The notes: generated by a model not told the origin, from the sequence alone. Shown: positions 18,153-26,607, counted from the first letter of the stretch. The stretch is DNA of 64,000 nt from RGIG3701 sp017403345 (GCA_017403345.1 JAFQOH010000192.1:34202-98201), one strand, 5' to 3'. A program made the numbers and translations.

Positions 18153-19052
18153 GTGAGCGGATCAAATTATCAGCTGCTTGATTTCGGAAAGGGACGGAAA
18201 CTGGAACGGTTTGGCGACGTGGTCCTGGATCGGCCATCGCCGCCGGCAGAACCGTTTTCCGTACAGCGTCCTGCTGCATTTTGGAGTCAGGCGCACGGTA
18301 CTTTTCGGAGATCGTCCGGTCTGAAAGGGAGCTGGAAATGGCGCCTTTCCCCTGCTCCGCAGTGCTGGACGCTTGAGACGGGGCATTTTTCTCTGCTTCT
18401 GAAACCGACGGAGGTTGGGCATTTAGGAGTCTTCCCCGAGCAGTACGCCAATTGGGATTGGATCCACGCGCAGACTGCGGCTTTTTTGCAGAAACGCCCG
18501 GCTTTTCGTGTGTTGAATCTTTTCGCGTACACTGGCGGGAGTACGCTGGCGGCAGCTTCTGCTCTTTTTGAGGCTGGAAAACGTGCGGAAGATGCGGACC
18601 AGTTTTTCGTTGCGCATGTTGATTCTGCGAAGAACATCGTCCAGTGGGGGCGTGGAAATGCCGAGATCTCCGGACTTCAGAAGGCTCCGATCCGCTGGAT
18701 CGCCGAAGATGCACTGAAATTCGTGGAACGGGAACTGAAACGGGGAAGAAAATACGATGCCGTGATCCTAGATCCGCCAAGTTACGGCCACGGGACTCGC
18801 GGTGAGGTCTGGAAGCTGGAGCAGCATTTACCGATACTTTTGAAAGCCTGTGCTGCCCTGATTGCCGATTCTCCCGCTTTTGTGCTCCTGACGGCACATT
18901 CGCCCGGGCTGGATGCTCGCGGACTGGGAAGAATGCTGCGGGAGTATTTTCCGGGAAACTTCCGCAGTGAGGGCGGTGCGATGTCGCTGCGTTCGGAAAC
19001 TGGGAGGATTTTACCCAGTGGGGAAACTGCGCGGATCGTGTGGGAGAATTAA
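18153..19052 (+). CDS. RlmI-like class I SAM-dependent methyltransferase
   Basis: A 299-residue protein with the SAM-binding motif LNLFAYTGGSTLAAA and the catalytic-site motif DPPSYGHG, the arrangement of the RlmI/RlmK rRNA methyltransferase group (PF10672). An N-terminal PUA domain as in RlmI is not evident. The likely substrate is 23S rRNA, but this is inferred from the family only. It starts at a GTG with GAGAGG ten bases upstream and is probably co-transcribed with the membrane protein before it. Confidence 0.85.
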   Translation: MSGSNYQLLDFGKGRKLERFGDVVLDRPSPPAEPFSVQRPAAFWSQAHGTFRRSSGLKGSWKWRLSPAPQCWTLETGHFSLLLKPTEVGHLGVFPEQYANWDWIHAQTAAFLQKRPAFRVLNLFAYTGGSTLAAASALFEAGKRAEDADQFFVAHVDSAKNIVQWGRGNAEISGLQKAPIRWIAEDALKFVERELKRGRKYDAVILDPPSYGHGTRGEVWKLEQHLPILLKACAALIADSPAFVLLTAHSPGLDARGLGRMLREYFPGNFRSEGGAMSLRSETGRILPSGETARIVWEN

Positions 19053-19097
19053 TTCCGGTTTTTTTAAAACTTCCTGAAAATTTTCCTGTAAGTGGGC

Positions 19098-19125
19098 TTG
19101 CAAAATACTGAAAAAGTTTTATACT
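19098..19125 (+). promoter_or_regulatory. Promoter of the small L7/L12-tail-like protein
   Basis: TTGCAA at 19098-19103, a 16-base spacer and TATACT at 19120-19125. The leader would be about 100 bases. Confidence 0.7.
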
Positions 19126-19230
19126 CAGATTGTGAAGAGGTCCTACTCTGTTTTCCGATGCCATGGGATCGGAAATTGAATCAAAGAACGAAATGCTTTT
19201 TTGAAAAAATATGAAAAGGAGAAATTGACC

Positions 19231-19557
19231 ATGCCTTTGTTCGAGATCGAAACCAGAGCGCATATCGTGATCGCCAATGCGGCAGATGAAGCGGAAGCTC
19301 GTGCTGTCTTGGCGGAATACTATCCGACGGAAGATGCGATCCGTATTTCTAAGCGTCCGCGAAATTTGTGGGTCATTTCCAAAGCGGCTCTGGGGATCAC
19401 GCCGGAAGGGATCGATCCGTGCAATATCGCGCGTGATTGCCTGGCGAAAGCCTCTGGAGATAAAGTGCACGCGATCCGCCTCTACATGCAGGAGACCGGC
19501 ACGGATCTGGAACGTGCGAAGAAGATTATCGAATCCAACATGATGATCGGCTGGTGA
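19231..19557 (+). CDS. Small protein with L7/L12 C-terminal-like tail
   Basis: A 108-residue cytoplasmic protein with its own promoter and terminator, which suggests good expression. The first half (MPLFEIETRAHIVIANAADEA...) resembles a small alpha/beta domain. The second half, KVHAIRLYMQETGTDLERAK, follows the spacing of the ribosomal L7/L12 C-terminal helices (K..AIK..RE.TGLGLKEAK..VE). This is a pattern resemblance, not a proven homology. The ATG at 19231 is chosen because AAGGAGA lies upstream; a TTG at 19201 lacks support. Confidence 0.75.
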   Translation: MPLFEIETRAHIVIANAADEAEARAVLAEYYPTEDAIRISKRPRNLWVISKAALGITPEGIDPCNIARDCLAKASGDKVHAIRLYMQETGTDLERAKKIIESNMMIGW

Positions 19558-19592
19558 GCCGTCCGGAAAAGAAACGAAAAGAAACGAAAAGA

Positions 19593-19627
19593 AACGTCTG
19601 ACGAAATTTTTCATCAGACGTTTTTTT
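19593..19627 (+). terminator. Terminator of the small gene
   Basis: aacgtctga pairs with tcagacgtt and a T run follows. Three 10-bp gaaaagaaac-type direct repeats precede it. Confidence 0.9.
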
Positions 19628-19684
19628 GGGGGGGGATCGTCCGGAAAGGGGGCGTATTACTTGATGAAATTGGGAGACGGTAAT

Positions 19685-20806
19685 TTAAAAATACTGCCCG
19701 CACTCCGAATACGCCGCCGCAGAGATGGCTGACCGCATCAGCTCATCGAGACGTTTAAGGTCCGTGACTTTCTGGAGACGTTCACGTTCTGATTCGGTGA
19801 ATTCTGTCGGAAACTTCGATTCAAGAAGCATCGCGACAGCCCCTACTTTCGCATTCCGTTCGCCTTTTTCCATACCGATCCGTTCGCCTTTTTCCATACC
19901 GATCCGTTCGCCTTTTTCCATACCGATCCGTTCACCTTCGTACAGTGCGTATTCAAGATGAGCGGCTTCGTCGCGGATGGCTTTTTCGCGGGCAATGGCG
20001 AGTTCACGGCGGCGTTCGTCGCGAGTGAAGCGCGAGTAGATCTGGTGCGTCTGTTTCAACCCCGGCGTGCGGGTCAGCAATTTGTCCATTTCTGCCTCCG
20101 TTTTTTGATTTGCGTTAAGTAAATAATCGATCCAGTTCCGGAGCGGCTCATCCTTCTCCGGGAGCTCTTTTAGACCGGAAAATACGGATCCCAGCTTACT
20201 GTCTTCGAGCTCCAGCGTATGAATTACGGCATGATCCGTGAACTGGACAGACGGGTCGGATTCCGCACGCAATGTGAACACATTGTGCACTTGCGGGAGC
20301 TGCGGAAACAGTACGAATCGCGTCAATATTATCGACACGACAGGCCGAAGTTCTGTATATCGCTCACTTTCATTGATCTGCGATGAATAAATCTGGCTCC
20401 AATAGTACAAAATTCTGTTCTCAAAACACTGTCCAGGGACGAGCTGCATCTCAATGTCGTAAAACGAACCGTTTTCGTCGCAGACTTTCACATCGACGAC
20501 CGTTTTCTTATCGCCGTAAAAGTCTGCGAGATTGAACGGATTTTTGATCGACGCCTCTGTGATCAGGGGTCGGCCGGCACTCAGATTCACTGCATTGATG
20601 AATCCGATCAGCCCTTCTTCTGCGCCCTGCGACGAAAATAGATACTGAAACACGACATCCGACGTCGGCGGAAGCTCAAAAATCGGTTTTTTCGCCGTCT
20701 TTCTCGTCATCTTTCTCGCCGTTTTTTTCACAGTCTTTTTCACCGCCTTTTCTACCGCCTTTTCTACCGCCTTTGTTCTGACTTTTTTTCGCGGTTTTGG
20801 ATCCAT
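19685..20806 (-). CDS. Rpn/PD-(D/E)XK transposase-like nuclease
   Basis: A 373-residue member of the Rpn family (PF12784, PD-(D/E)XK), DNA endonucleases linked to RecA-independent recombination and often present in many genomic copies. Core motifs are SDVVFQYLFSSQG, IKNPFNLADFYGDKKTVVDVKV and YDIEMQ, which supply the D and ExQ of the active site. The N-terminus is a very basic low-complexity tail (KAVEKAVKKTVKKTARK). The C-terminal part has three GERIGMEK repeats. GGAGGAGG abuts the ATG at 20812, so the ATG at 20806 (spacing six) is preferred. A good promoter lies directly upstream. Confidence 0.88.
   Translation of the reverse strand: MDPKPRKKVRTKAVEKAVEKAVKKTVKKTARKMTRKTAKKPIFELPPTSDVVFQYLFSSQGAEEGLIGFINAVNLSAGRPLITEASIKNPFNLADFYGDKKTVVDVKVCDENGSFYDIEMQLVPGQCFENRILYYWSQIYSSQINESERYTELRPVVSIILTRFVLFPQLPQVHNVFTLRAESDPSVQFTDHAVIHTLELEDSKLGSVFSGLKELPEKDEPLRNWIDYLLNANQKTEAEMDKLLTRTPGLKQTHQIYSRFTRDERRRELAIAREKAIRDEAAHLEYALYEGERIGMEKGERIGMEKGERIGMEKGERNAKVGAVAMLLESKFPTEFTESERERLQKVTDLKRLDELMRSAISAAAYSECGQYF
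19861..19932 (-). repeat. 24-bp tandem repeat in the Rpn gene
   Basis: Three identical 24-bp units, each encoding an 8-residue GERIGMEK block. This repeat type is common in Rpn-family tails. Confidence 0.96.
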
Positions 20807-20826
20807 ACGCATCCTCCTCCGATTTT

Positions 20827-20854
20827 ATTATAGCGCGATCCTTTGAAAAGTCAA
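20827..20854 (-). promoter_or_regulatory. Promoter of the Rpn-family gene
   Basis: On the minus strand TTGACT (20854-20849), a 16-base spacer and TATAAT (20832-20827). Confidence 0.8.
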
Positions 20855-20945
20855 GCGTGTGGACGAATTTTCTTGAAAAAAGGGACAGCAGCATCCGGCA
20901 GCGAAATGCCGATGGGACTGAAAAACGCTGGAAATGGGAGCGGTT

Positions 20946-22151
20946 TTATTTTGCGAGGTCGAAAGGATTCGTGGGGGCCGGTTTGACGGGCGGTTCCGGA
21001 GTTGGGGCAGTTTGGGGTGCCGCATCGGGAGCCGTCTTCTGGAATGGACCTTTCGGAAGGTTTTCGAGTCGGTATTTCAGGCTTTGGAATGATTTGTCGC
21101 GGATCAGTTCCGGTTCCAGTTTCAGACCCTTCTGGAAGTGCTCTTCTGCTTTTTCGAACTGCCTCAGATTCAGAAACGCCCAACATCGGAAGTTTTCCAG
21201 GTAGGGATCTCCTCCGACGCGTTCATCGATCCGATCCACACATTCCAGCGCCTGCTGAAATTCACGGTGATTGAAAAAGTAATCAAGGGACAGAAAGTCG
21301 ATCCAGCTCTCTTTCAGGTACTTTTCGCGCAGTTCCGCAATTGCGAAAGCGTAGATATTGGGGTCTGAGTGTGCCTGTGCGGCTTTCAGATACCAGAATT
21401 GGAACGTTTTTTGATCCTGCAGTTCTATTGGCAGGCGTGAAAAGAGGTAGAGTGCGGTCTCTGCGTTTTTTTCTTCGACTGCTTTGGAAAATTCTTGGAT
21501 CAGGAGCTGATTTTCTTTGAAAAGGAGCAAGATCCGCTGCGACATCATCATGCCGTAATCGTCTTTTCCGTCGACGTAAAGGTCTGGTACGAGCGTGCGC
21601 CGGAGCGTTTCTGAAAAAGTCTCGTCGAAATGGTAGAGATAGAATTCATGGATCTGGATGAGACGTTCTCCCTGCCGTTGGAGGTATAGATCGTGGTAAT
21701 CCAGCCCGCCCTGCGTATCGACGAGACGGAAGGTCGCCGCGACGGTCTGCTCGTCGATCCTGCGAACACGGAGAAAGCGGTACGTTCCGCCCTCTTTGAC
21801 TTTTTCGGCGACGCTTTGGGCTATCCCTCCTTTTTCGGAAAAAAGATGGATGAGGTAACGCCGGTCAAATCGGTTTCCCTGCATTTCATCCGGGATCCCC
21901 GCCAATACGCGGTCCGTGAGTGAACTCCAGTCGATCGCGCGGATAAAAAAGGCGGAATTTCCGTTTTGGAGATTTTCTTCCAGTGTTTTGGCAAACCGGG
22001 CGGCTTCTTCTTCGGAGATCTTCCGGGCGGCTGCAGACGTACTTTCCCTAGGAGTGCCCGATTCCTGCTTTTCTCGGCAGAAGCAGAGAAAAGTAAGGAA
22101 AAGCGTGCACCCTAAAAAAAAGGACACGATGAAGAAGGTTTTTCTTTTCAT
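20946..22151 (-). CDS. Envelope-anchored TPR-like protein, unknown
   Basis: A 401-residue protein starting with a hydrophobic export or anchor segment (FFIVSFFLGCTLFLTFLCFC), possibly a lipoprotein or single-pass protein. The middle contains helical repeats of the TPR kind (QFWYLKAAQAHSDPNIYAFA, FRCWAFLNLRQFEKAEEHFQKGL), and the end is Pro/Ala-rich (TAPTPEPPVKPAPTNPF). The ATG at 22151 is the only start that gives the export segment. It lies six bases after a perfect -10, so the transcript is predicted to be leaderless, and an 11-bp inverted repeat spans the start codon. Function unknown. Confidence 0.8.
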   Translation of the reverse strand: MKRKTFFIVSFFLGCTLFLTFLCFCREKQESGTPRESTSAAARKISEEEAARFAKTLEENLQNGNSAFFIRAIDWSSLTDRVLAGIPDEMQGNRFDRRYLIHLFSEKGGIAQSVAEKVKEGGTYRFLRVRRIDEQTVAATFRLVDTQGGLDYHDLYLQRQGERLIQIHEFYLYHFDETFSETLRRTLVPDLYVDGKDDYGMMMSQRILLLFKENQLLIQEFSKAVEEKNAETALYLFSRLPIELQDQKTFQFWYLKAAQAHSDPNIYAFAIAELREKYLKESWIDFLSLDYFFNHREFQQALECVDRIDERVGGDPYLENFRCWAFLNLRQFEKAEEHFQKGLKLEPELIRDKSFQSLKYRLENLPKGPFQKTAPDAAPQTAPTPEPPVKPAPTNPFDLAK

Positions 22152-22157
22152 CGTGTC
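22123..22157 (-). promoter_or_regulatory. Inverted repeat over the start codon (possible operator)
   Basis: gacacgatgaa at 22123-22133 and ttcatcgtgtc at 22147-22157 are perfect 11-bp inverted arms separated by 13 bases. The right arm contains the start codon (22149-22151) of the TPR-like gene. Confidence 0.75.
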
Positions 22158-22186
22158 ATTATATGGAAAGTACGCGGAAATGTCAA
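22158..22186 (-). promoter_or_regulatory. Perfect consensus sigma70 promoter, predicted leaderless
   Basis: On the minus strand TTGACA (22186-22181), a 17-base spacer and TATAAT (22163-22158). Six bases separate the -10 from the ATG, so +1 is predicted at the A of the start codon. Confidence 0.8.
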
Positions 22187-22210
22187 GAGCTTTTTCCGTT
22201 TTTTCGAGGA

Positions 22211-23158
22211 TCAGCGGCCAAACATTTGGGTAAAGTAGCCGCCGATGCGTCCGACGCCGACGCGGGAGAATCCGCCGAGCATATTGGCGCGGTGTCCGCT
22301 GCTGTTTACCCAGGCATTATTGGCGGCTTTTCCGCTGGAGGAACCCATGTAGATATTCTCTGCACTGGCACTGGCTCCAAGCTGACGCGCACGCTGTGTA
22401 AAGGATCCTTTTCCGCTGACGGGGGAATTATGCGAGAAGAAGCCGAAACGGTACATATCGGAACTGTGTCCTCGGGAAACCAGCACAAGAAGGAGGTCGA
22501 TCACGCAGGGACGCAGGCCGCTGCGCATCCGGAAACGGTTCAGTTCATCGACGGCACGGTATTCTTCTGGATCGATCGCTGGTGCGAGTTCCTGATTGAC
22601 TGCAAGAACTTCGTTCGATTTCAGATGCGGCGCCGGGATCGGAATGTCACGCACGAGCTGCCCGATCTCCGAGCGGCTTTTTTCATTGTGGACCGCCTCG
22701 GCGATCTGGACCAGTGAATTCGCGACTTCCGGACGGACATCCGGATATTTTTCCGTGATCCTTCCCGAATAATCGGGCTGGTGATCTTGCAGGACGGCCT
22801 GCATGACGGTACGTTCTTTGGCTGGAAGGACCGTCACCAGATCCGAGAAATCCAGACCAAGAAATTCATATTCGGAAAATGTGTGCAGAACGATCGGAGT
22901 ATGGTGCACTGGGAGCTTGGGCTGAGGGGCCGGTTTCTCGGAAGATCCTGAAAGCGTCTGCCCTGCATCCGGAATGACCGGCTTAGCTGTTGTATGTTGT
23001 TTCGCCCCAGCTTGCGCTTTTGTTGATTTTGTGGTATAATTAGGCTGAAAGAGACGGCGGAAAGGGCCGGCCTCGGTAGTTGTTGTATAGGCTGCTGCCT
23101 GCATGGCGAGCGCCGCAAATATAAAAATTCGTATGGAAATGCCAGTTCGGGTCAACAT
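22211..23158 (-). CDS. Secreted CAP-domain (SCP/YkwD-like) protein
   Basis: A 315-residue exported protein. The ATG at 23158 gives a clean signal peptide (ISIRIFIFAALAMQAAAY) and has GGAAAGGA upstream; earlier in-frame starts would add an implausible leader. A linker rich in Pro/Lys/Thr leads to a CAP domain in the last 130 residues with the diagnostic HSSDMYRFGFFSHNSP, ASAENIYMG and NNAWVNSSGHRANML. Bacterial CAP proteins are extracellular and may bind or cleave wall or lipid ligands; the activity here is unknown. A promoter and a structured leader of about 180 bases lie upstream. Confidence 0.9.
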   Translation of the reverse strand: MLTRTGISIRIFIFAALAMQAAAYTTTTEAGPFRRLFQPNYTTKSTKAQAGAKQHTTAKPVIPDAGQTLSGSSEKPAPQPKLPVHHTPIVLHTFSEYEFLGLDFSDLVTVLPAKERTVMQAVLQDHQPDYSGRITEKYPDVRPEVANSLVQIAEAVHNEKSRSEIGQLVRDIPIPAPHLKSNEVLAVNQELAPAIDPEEYRAVDELNRFRMRSGLRPCVIDLLLVLVSRGHSSDMYRFGFFSHNSPVSGKGSFTQRARQLGASASAENIYMGSSSGKAANNAWVNSSGHRANMLGGFSRVGVGRIGGYFTQMFGR

Positions 23159-23349
23159 ACAAAAATCCTTTCCGTGCTTAGTGGGCTGATCCCACGGGCC
23201 AAACTTAAAATAAAATATAAATAAAAATCTCACTTGGATCCCATGCTCCTCATGGAACCGCGTTGAGAATTGGTCCGCAATATGTGATCGATAGGCAAGG
23301 TGATCTGGTTGGTGAAGGTTTAACCTTCACCTAGTTGGTAGTGATTATA
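23159..23349 (-). promoter_or_regulatory. Promoter and structured leader of the CAP gene
   Basis: TATAAT lies at 23349-23344 on the minus strand. The leader then holds a perfect 9-bp hairpin (ggtgaaggt/accttcacc, 23311-23331), a ccatg-aggag-catgg stem-loop with a Shine-Dalgarno-like loop near 23240-23254, and gtggg-atcag-cccac near 23185-23199. I match no known riboswitch class. Confidence 0.6.
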
Positions 23350-23454
23350 CAGGAAATTCGCACGAATTTAAAGAGGGGGGGGCCTGATTTTTTCGGAAAT
23401 TTTTGGAATTTTTTAAATTTTTATTAAAGTTGTTGTTGGAATTGTGCAAATTGT

Positions 23455-23934
23455 ATGGAAAATAATGTGTTGAACATCGTACTTTTTCAGCCGGAGATCC
23501 CGCATAATACCGGAGCTGTCGGCAGAACGTGTGTGGGGCTGGGGGCCAAGCTCTGGCTCGTCCGTCCCATGGGATTCCAGATCACGGACAGGAATCTGAA
23601 ACGCGCCGGTCTTGATTACTGGCAGTTCCTGGATTGGGAGATCGTAGAGAACTGGGAGGCGCTGCGGGAGAAACTGCCGCAGTGGGATCGGTATTTCTAT
23701 TTTACTAAGAAAGCGAAACACTCGTATCTTGACGTGACGTTTCAGGCTGGCGACGTGCTCGTTTACGGAAGCGAGACGCAGGGATTTCCGGAGTTCTTCC
23801 ATGAAGAGTATGCGGAACAGTGCCTCAGGATCCCCATTCGGCCAAAGATCCGGAGTTTGAATCTTTCGGTAAGTGTGGGGGTCAGCGCCTTTGAGGCGAT
23901 GCGGCAGATCGGGCATTCGGAAGATATGCAGTAG
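23455..23934 (+). CDS. trmL: tRNA (cytidine/uridine-34 2'-O)-methyltransferase
   Basis: A SPOUT-class enzyme that 2'-O-methylates the wobble base of tRNA-Leu isoacceptors. The 159 residues match TrmL. Motifs are NIVLFQPEIPHNTGAVGRTC, VYGSETQGFP and IRSLNLSVSVGVSAFEAMRQ. It is followed after ten bases by a dehydrogenase gene with its own strong Shine-Dalgarno, so the two are likely co-transcribed. Confidence 0.96.
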   Translation: MENNVLNIVLFQPEIPHNTGAVGRTCVGLGAKLWLVRPMGFQITDRNLKRAGLDYWQFLDWEIVENWEALREKLPQWDRYFYFTKKAKHSYLDVTFQAGDVLVYGSETQGFPEFFHEEYAEQCLRIPIRPKIRSLNLSVSVGVSAFEAMRQIGHSEDMQ

Positions 23935-23944
23935 GAGGTGAAAG

Positions 23945-24847
23945 ATGGAAAAACTGAAGATCGCGTGGATCGGTACCGGGATCATGGGGCGTGCTATGTG
24001 CGGAAGGCTGATCGAGGCTGGATATTCCTGCACGGTCTACAATCGGACCCGGGAAAAGGCGATACCGCTGCTGGAGGCGGGCGCGCAGTGGGCGGAGACC
24101 CCTGCGGATGCTGCGAAAAATGCGGACGCCGTCTTCACGATCGTCGGATTTCCCGCGGATGTGGAGTCCGTCATTCTCGATCCGGAAACGGGCGTGCTGG
24201 CGGGATGGGAGACGGAGAAAAACGGGAAAACAGACGGGAAAAGGAAGATCGTCGCCGACATGACCACGAGCCGTCCCTCTTTGGCCGTCAAGATCGCGCA
24301 GGAGGCGGAAAAACGCGGTGTCTGGGCACTGGATGCTCCGGTCTCCGGAGGGGATATTGGCGCGAAAAACGGGACACTTTCCATCATGGCGGGCGGATGC
24401 CGGGAGGCGTTTGATGCGCTGGAGCCGATCTGGAAGATCCTCGGGACGAACGTGAGATTTCAGGGGACTGCGGGAATGGGGCAGCACACGAAAATGGTGA
24501 ATCAGATCCTCATCGCGGGAAACATGCTTGGGGTCTGCGAGGCGCTGCGGTATGCGAAGTCCGTCGGTCTCGATCCTGCCGCGGTTCTCGAGTCGGTCTC
24601 TACCGGGGCGGCGGGAAGCTGGTCGCTGGCGAATCTGGCTCCGCGGATCCTTCGGGACGATCTTGCGCCGGGGTTCAAGATCACGCATTTTGTGAAGGAT
24701 CTGCGCATCGCGCTGGATGAAGCTCGTGCTGTCGGTCTGGAACTTCCGGGGGTCACGCTTGCCGAGCGGCTGTACGCGGAGCTGATGGACGCGGGATTGG
24801 CGGATGCTGGGACCCAAGCGCTCGTGAAGTGGCCGGCCTGCCAATGA
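23945..24847 (+). CDS. NAD(P)-dependent beta-hydroxyacid dehydrogenase
   Basis: A member of the 3-hydroxyisobutyrate / tartronate-semialdehyde reductase family (300 residues). The Rossmann motif is WIGTGIMGRAMCGRLIEAG near residues 7-25. The substrate motif is DAPVSGGDIGAKNGTL and the catalytic lysine sits in GMGQHTKMVNQ. The substrate cannot be decided from sequence; GarR-, MmsB- and GLYR-like enzymes look alike. AGGAGGTG precedes the ATG. Confidence 0.92.
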   Translation: MEKLKIAWIGTGIMGRAMCGRLIEAGYSCTVYNRTREKAIPLLEAGAQWAETPADAAKNADAVFTIVGFPADVESVILDPETGVLAGWETEKNGKTDGKRKIVADMTTSRPSLAVKIAQEAEKRGVWALDAPVSGGDIGAKNGTLSIMAGGCREAFDALEPIWKILGTNVRFQGTAGMGQHTKMVNQILIAGNMLGVCEALRYAKSVGLDPAAVLESVSTGAAGSWSLANLAPRILRDDLAPGFKITHFVKDLRIALDEARAVGLELPGVTLAERLYAELMDAGLADAGTQALVKWPACQ

Positions 24848-24876
24848 GAGGCCCGGCTGCATTTTGCCGCGGAACA

Positions 24877-24970
24877 CAAGGAAGAAACGCAGGATCTCAT
24901 GGAACGGGCGAGATCCTGCTCTGACACGAATTTCACGGAAAACACGAAAAGACACGAAAGATTTAAAATA
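24877..24970. repeat. Dispersed intergenic repeat, copy 1
   Basis: Contains gctctgacacgaatttcacg followed by gaaaacacgaaaa and gacacgaaag. The reverse complement of 38640-38710 carries the same module (gtgctctgccacgaatttca and the following ggaaaataccaaaaa). A 10-bp hairpin gcaggatctc/gagatcctgc lies inside at 24889-24919. No coding capacity is evident. Confidence 0.7.
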
Positions 24971-25038
24971 TTTTTGATCGCCTTTTGGTGAATTTCGCGT
25001 TGAAAAACTCCTTTTATGTTTTTCTGCGGCCGTCCGAT

Positions 25039-26499
25039 CTACTTTTTCAGCTCTTCGAGACACTCTATTGCCGCTTCGATGAAACGCTCGCCGGTCCCTT
25101 CGACGTAGAGGACGTTGATCGTCTCGTAGCTTCCCTCTTTGAAGGCTTTGCGCGTCGGAATGTATTTCGCGTTTTGCTGGGAGAGCTCGATGATGATCGT
25201 GTTTTTGAACGGCGAGCGGCGTTTGAGATCCTGTCCCAGTTCGACGAAGATCTCGCCCGGAAGCAGTACGATGGCGGTGTCGTCACTCAGACGGATCGCG
25301 CCGACTTCCGCTTTGTGTTCGACCGGGAGGGTGGAGAGGTTGACGATCTTGCCGATCTCGACCCGTTCCAGGAACGAGTAGCCGGAGTTCGGTTCCATGA
25401 CGACGCTGCGCAGTTCACGTGCGCGTGCGATCTGCTCTTCGGTGAATTCCTGGCGTTTGACCGTCAGGGTACGCATCGCGGAATCGAGAGACGGGACCAG
25501 TTCTGCCATTTCTCCGCTCTCATAGAGTGCCGCGAGACGTTTTCCGAGTTCCGTTCCGATCTCCGGAGCACGGCGTCGGTGGCGGTTCGTGACGTCTACG
25601 TGATTGATGTCGCCGCAGGTCCCCGTTCCAAAACCAGAGATGAAGTCCGCGCCGAATCTTTCACGCAGAACGGTCTGAATGTAGAACGGGTAGTCCGCGC
25701 TGAATTTCGTGCCGCCGGTCGTGTCGAGATGGAGCGCAAAATTGGAGAGGGACGCGAACGGCTTCTTTTCCGCGTCACGGAACAAAATTCCGTAAAAATC
25801 GGGATCGATCGGGCCAGCGGGACGGATGATGTTCGGATTCAGAACGCCGGGATTGAATCGGACCTGATCGGAATCTTTCATGAAGTAGCGCCGGTTGAAG
25901 GAAAGATCCGTGACGGACGTTTTGCCGATGGAGAGCGACGCGGGCCGGAGATCTTTCATCGATTCGAGGATCGCCTTTTCGGTCTGTTCGACCCAGAACG
26001 CTTTGTAGTTGAACGTTTCATGGTCGTTTCTCGCGGCGGCGGCCAGATTTTCTTCCGGAGTGATCTTCCGATCGTACTTCATCCAGACGGGGCCGGTGTG
26101 CGTGTGCGTTCCAACGAGGAAGACCGCGTCGCCGGAGAGACCGGTCTTTTCCTGGATCCGGCGTTTCACTTCGGCCGTGACGTCATCGTAAACGTAAATG
26201 GAATCGCTGATGGCCAGGACGCACATTTCGTCACCCTGTTTGAAGCAGAACGCGCGGAGCATGAGCGGATCCAGCACGCCGTCGGAAAGCCGTTTGCTGT
26301 AGTATCCGGCCATGGGGTAACTCAATGGCGGCGTGATCTCCGTTACACCGATACCGATCTCCAGCGGAGCCGTAACTGGCGCAGGAGTTTTCTCGGCATC
26401 CTGCGCGAAAACGGCGGAAGCTGAAAAAACGGCGGAAGCTGAAAAAACGGCGAGTGCGGGCAAAAGCATTGACAAAATGGCGAAAAACTTGGATCTCAT
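25039..26499 (-). CDS. Neutral/alkaline ceramidase-like secreted enzyme, copy 1
   Basis: A 486-residue exported protein of the neutral/alkaline non-lysosomal ceramidase N-terminal family (PF04734). The signal peptide ends at VFAQD and contains a duplicated AVFSAS block. The family zinc-site region is visible: VGTHTHTGP after ITPPLSYPMAGYYSKR, followed by GTCGDINHVD and LLPGEIFVELG. Family members hydrolyse ceramide or other amides; in Planctomycetota many copies occur and the substrates are unproven. AAAGGA lies before the ATG. It is downstream of a close paralogue in the same direction; the 153-base gap between them carries a 10-bp tandem repeat. Confidence 0.88.
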   Translation of the reverse strand: MRSKFFAILSMLLPALAVFSASAVFSASAVFAQDAEKTPAPVTAPLEIGIGVTEITPPLSYPMAGYYSKRLSDGVLDPLMLRAFCFKQGDEMCVLAISDSIYVYDDVTAEVKRRIQEKTGLSGDAVFLVGTHTHTGPVWMKYDRKITPEENLAAAARNDHETFNYKAFWVEQTEKAILESMKDLRPASLSIGKTSVTDLSFNRRYFMKDSDQVRFNPGVLNPNIIRPAGPIDPDFYGILFRDAEKKPFASLSNFALHLDTTGGTKFSADYPFYIQTVLRERFGADFISGFGTGTCGDINHVDVTNRHRRRAPEIGTELGKRLAALYESGEMAELVPSLDSAMRTLTVKRQEFTEEQIARARELRSVVMEPNSGYSFLERVEIGKIVNLSTLPVEHKAEVGAIRLSDDTAIVLLPGEIFVELGQDLKRRSPFKNTIIIELSQQNAKYIPTRKAFKEGSYETINVLYVEGTGERFIEAAIECLEELKK

Positions 26500-26540
26500 G
26501 GGCAGGGTCCTTTCTGGAATGGCGGGTGAAATGGTGGGAA

Positions 26541-26607
26541 ACGCGGAAAAACGCGGAAAAACGCGGAAAAACGCGGAAAAACGCGGAAAAACGCGGAAAA
26601 ACGCGGA
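26541..26607. repeat. 10-bp tandem repeat between the ceramidase paralogues
   Basis: Six perfect units of acgcggaaaa plus a partial seventh. The period equals about one helical turn. It lies about 40 bases upstream of copy 1. Confidence 0.97.

Noticed and set aside
24985..26424. 479-codon plus-strand frame opposite ceramidase copy 1
   Set aside because: A similar antisense frame opposes copy 2, as expected when both paralogues share codon use; no motif or Shine-Dalgarno.
26541..26607. Possible CRISPR array
   Set aside because: The units are directly adjacent with no spacers; the same holds for all other arrays in the window.
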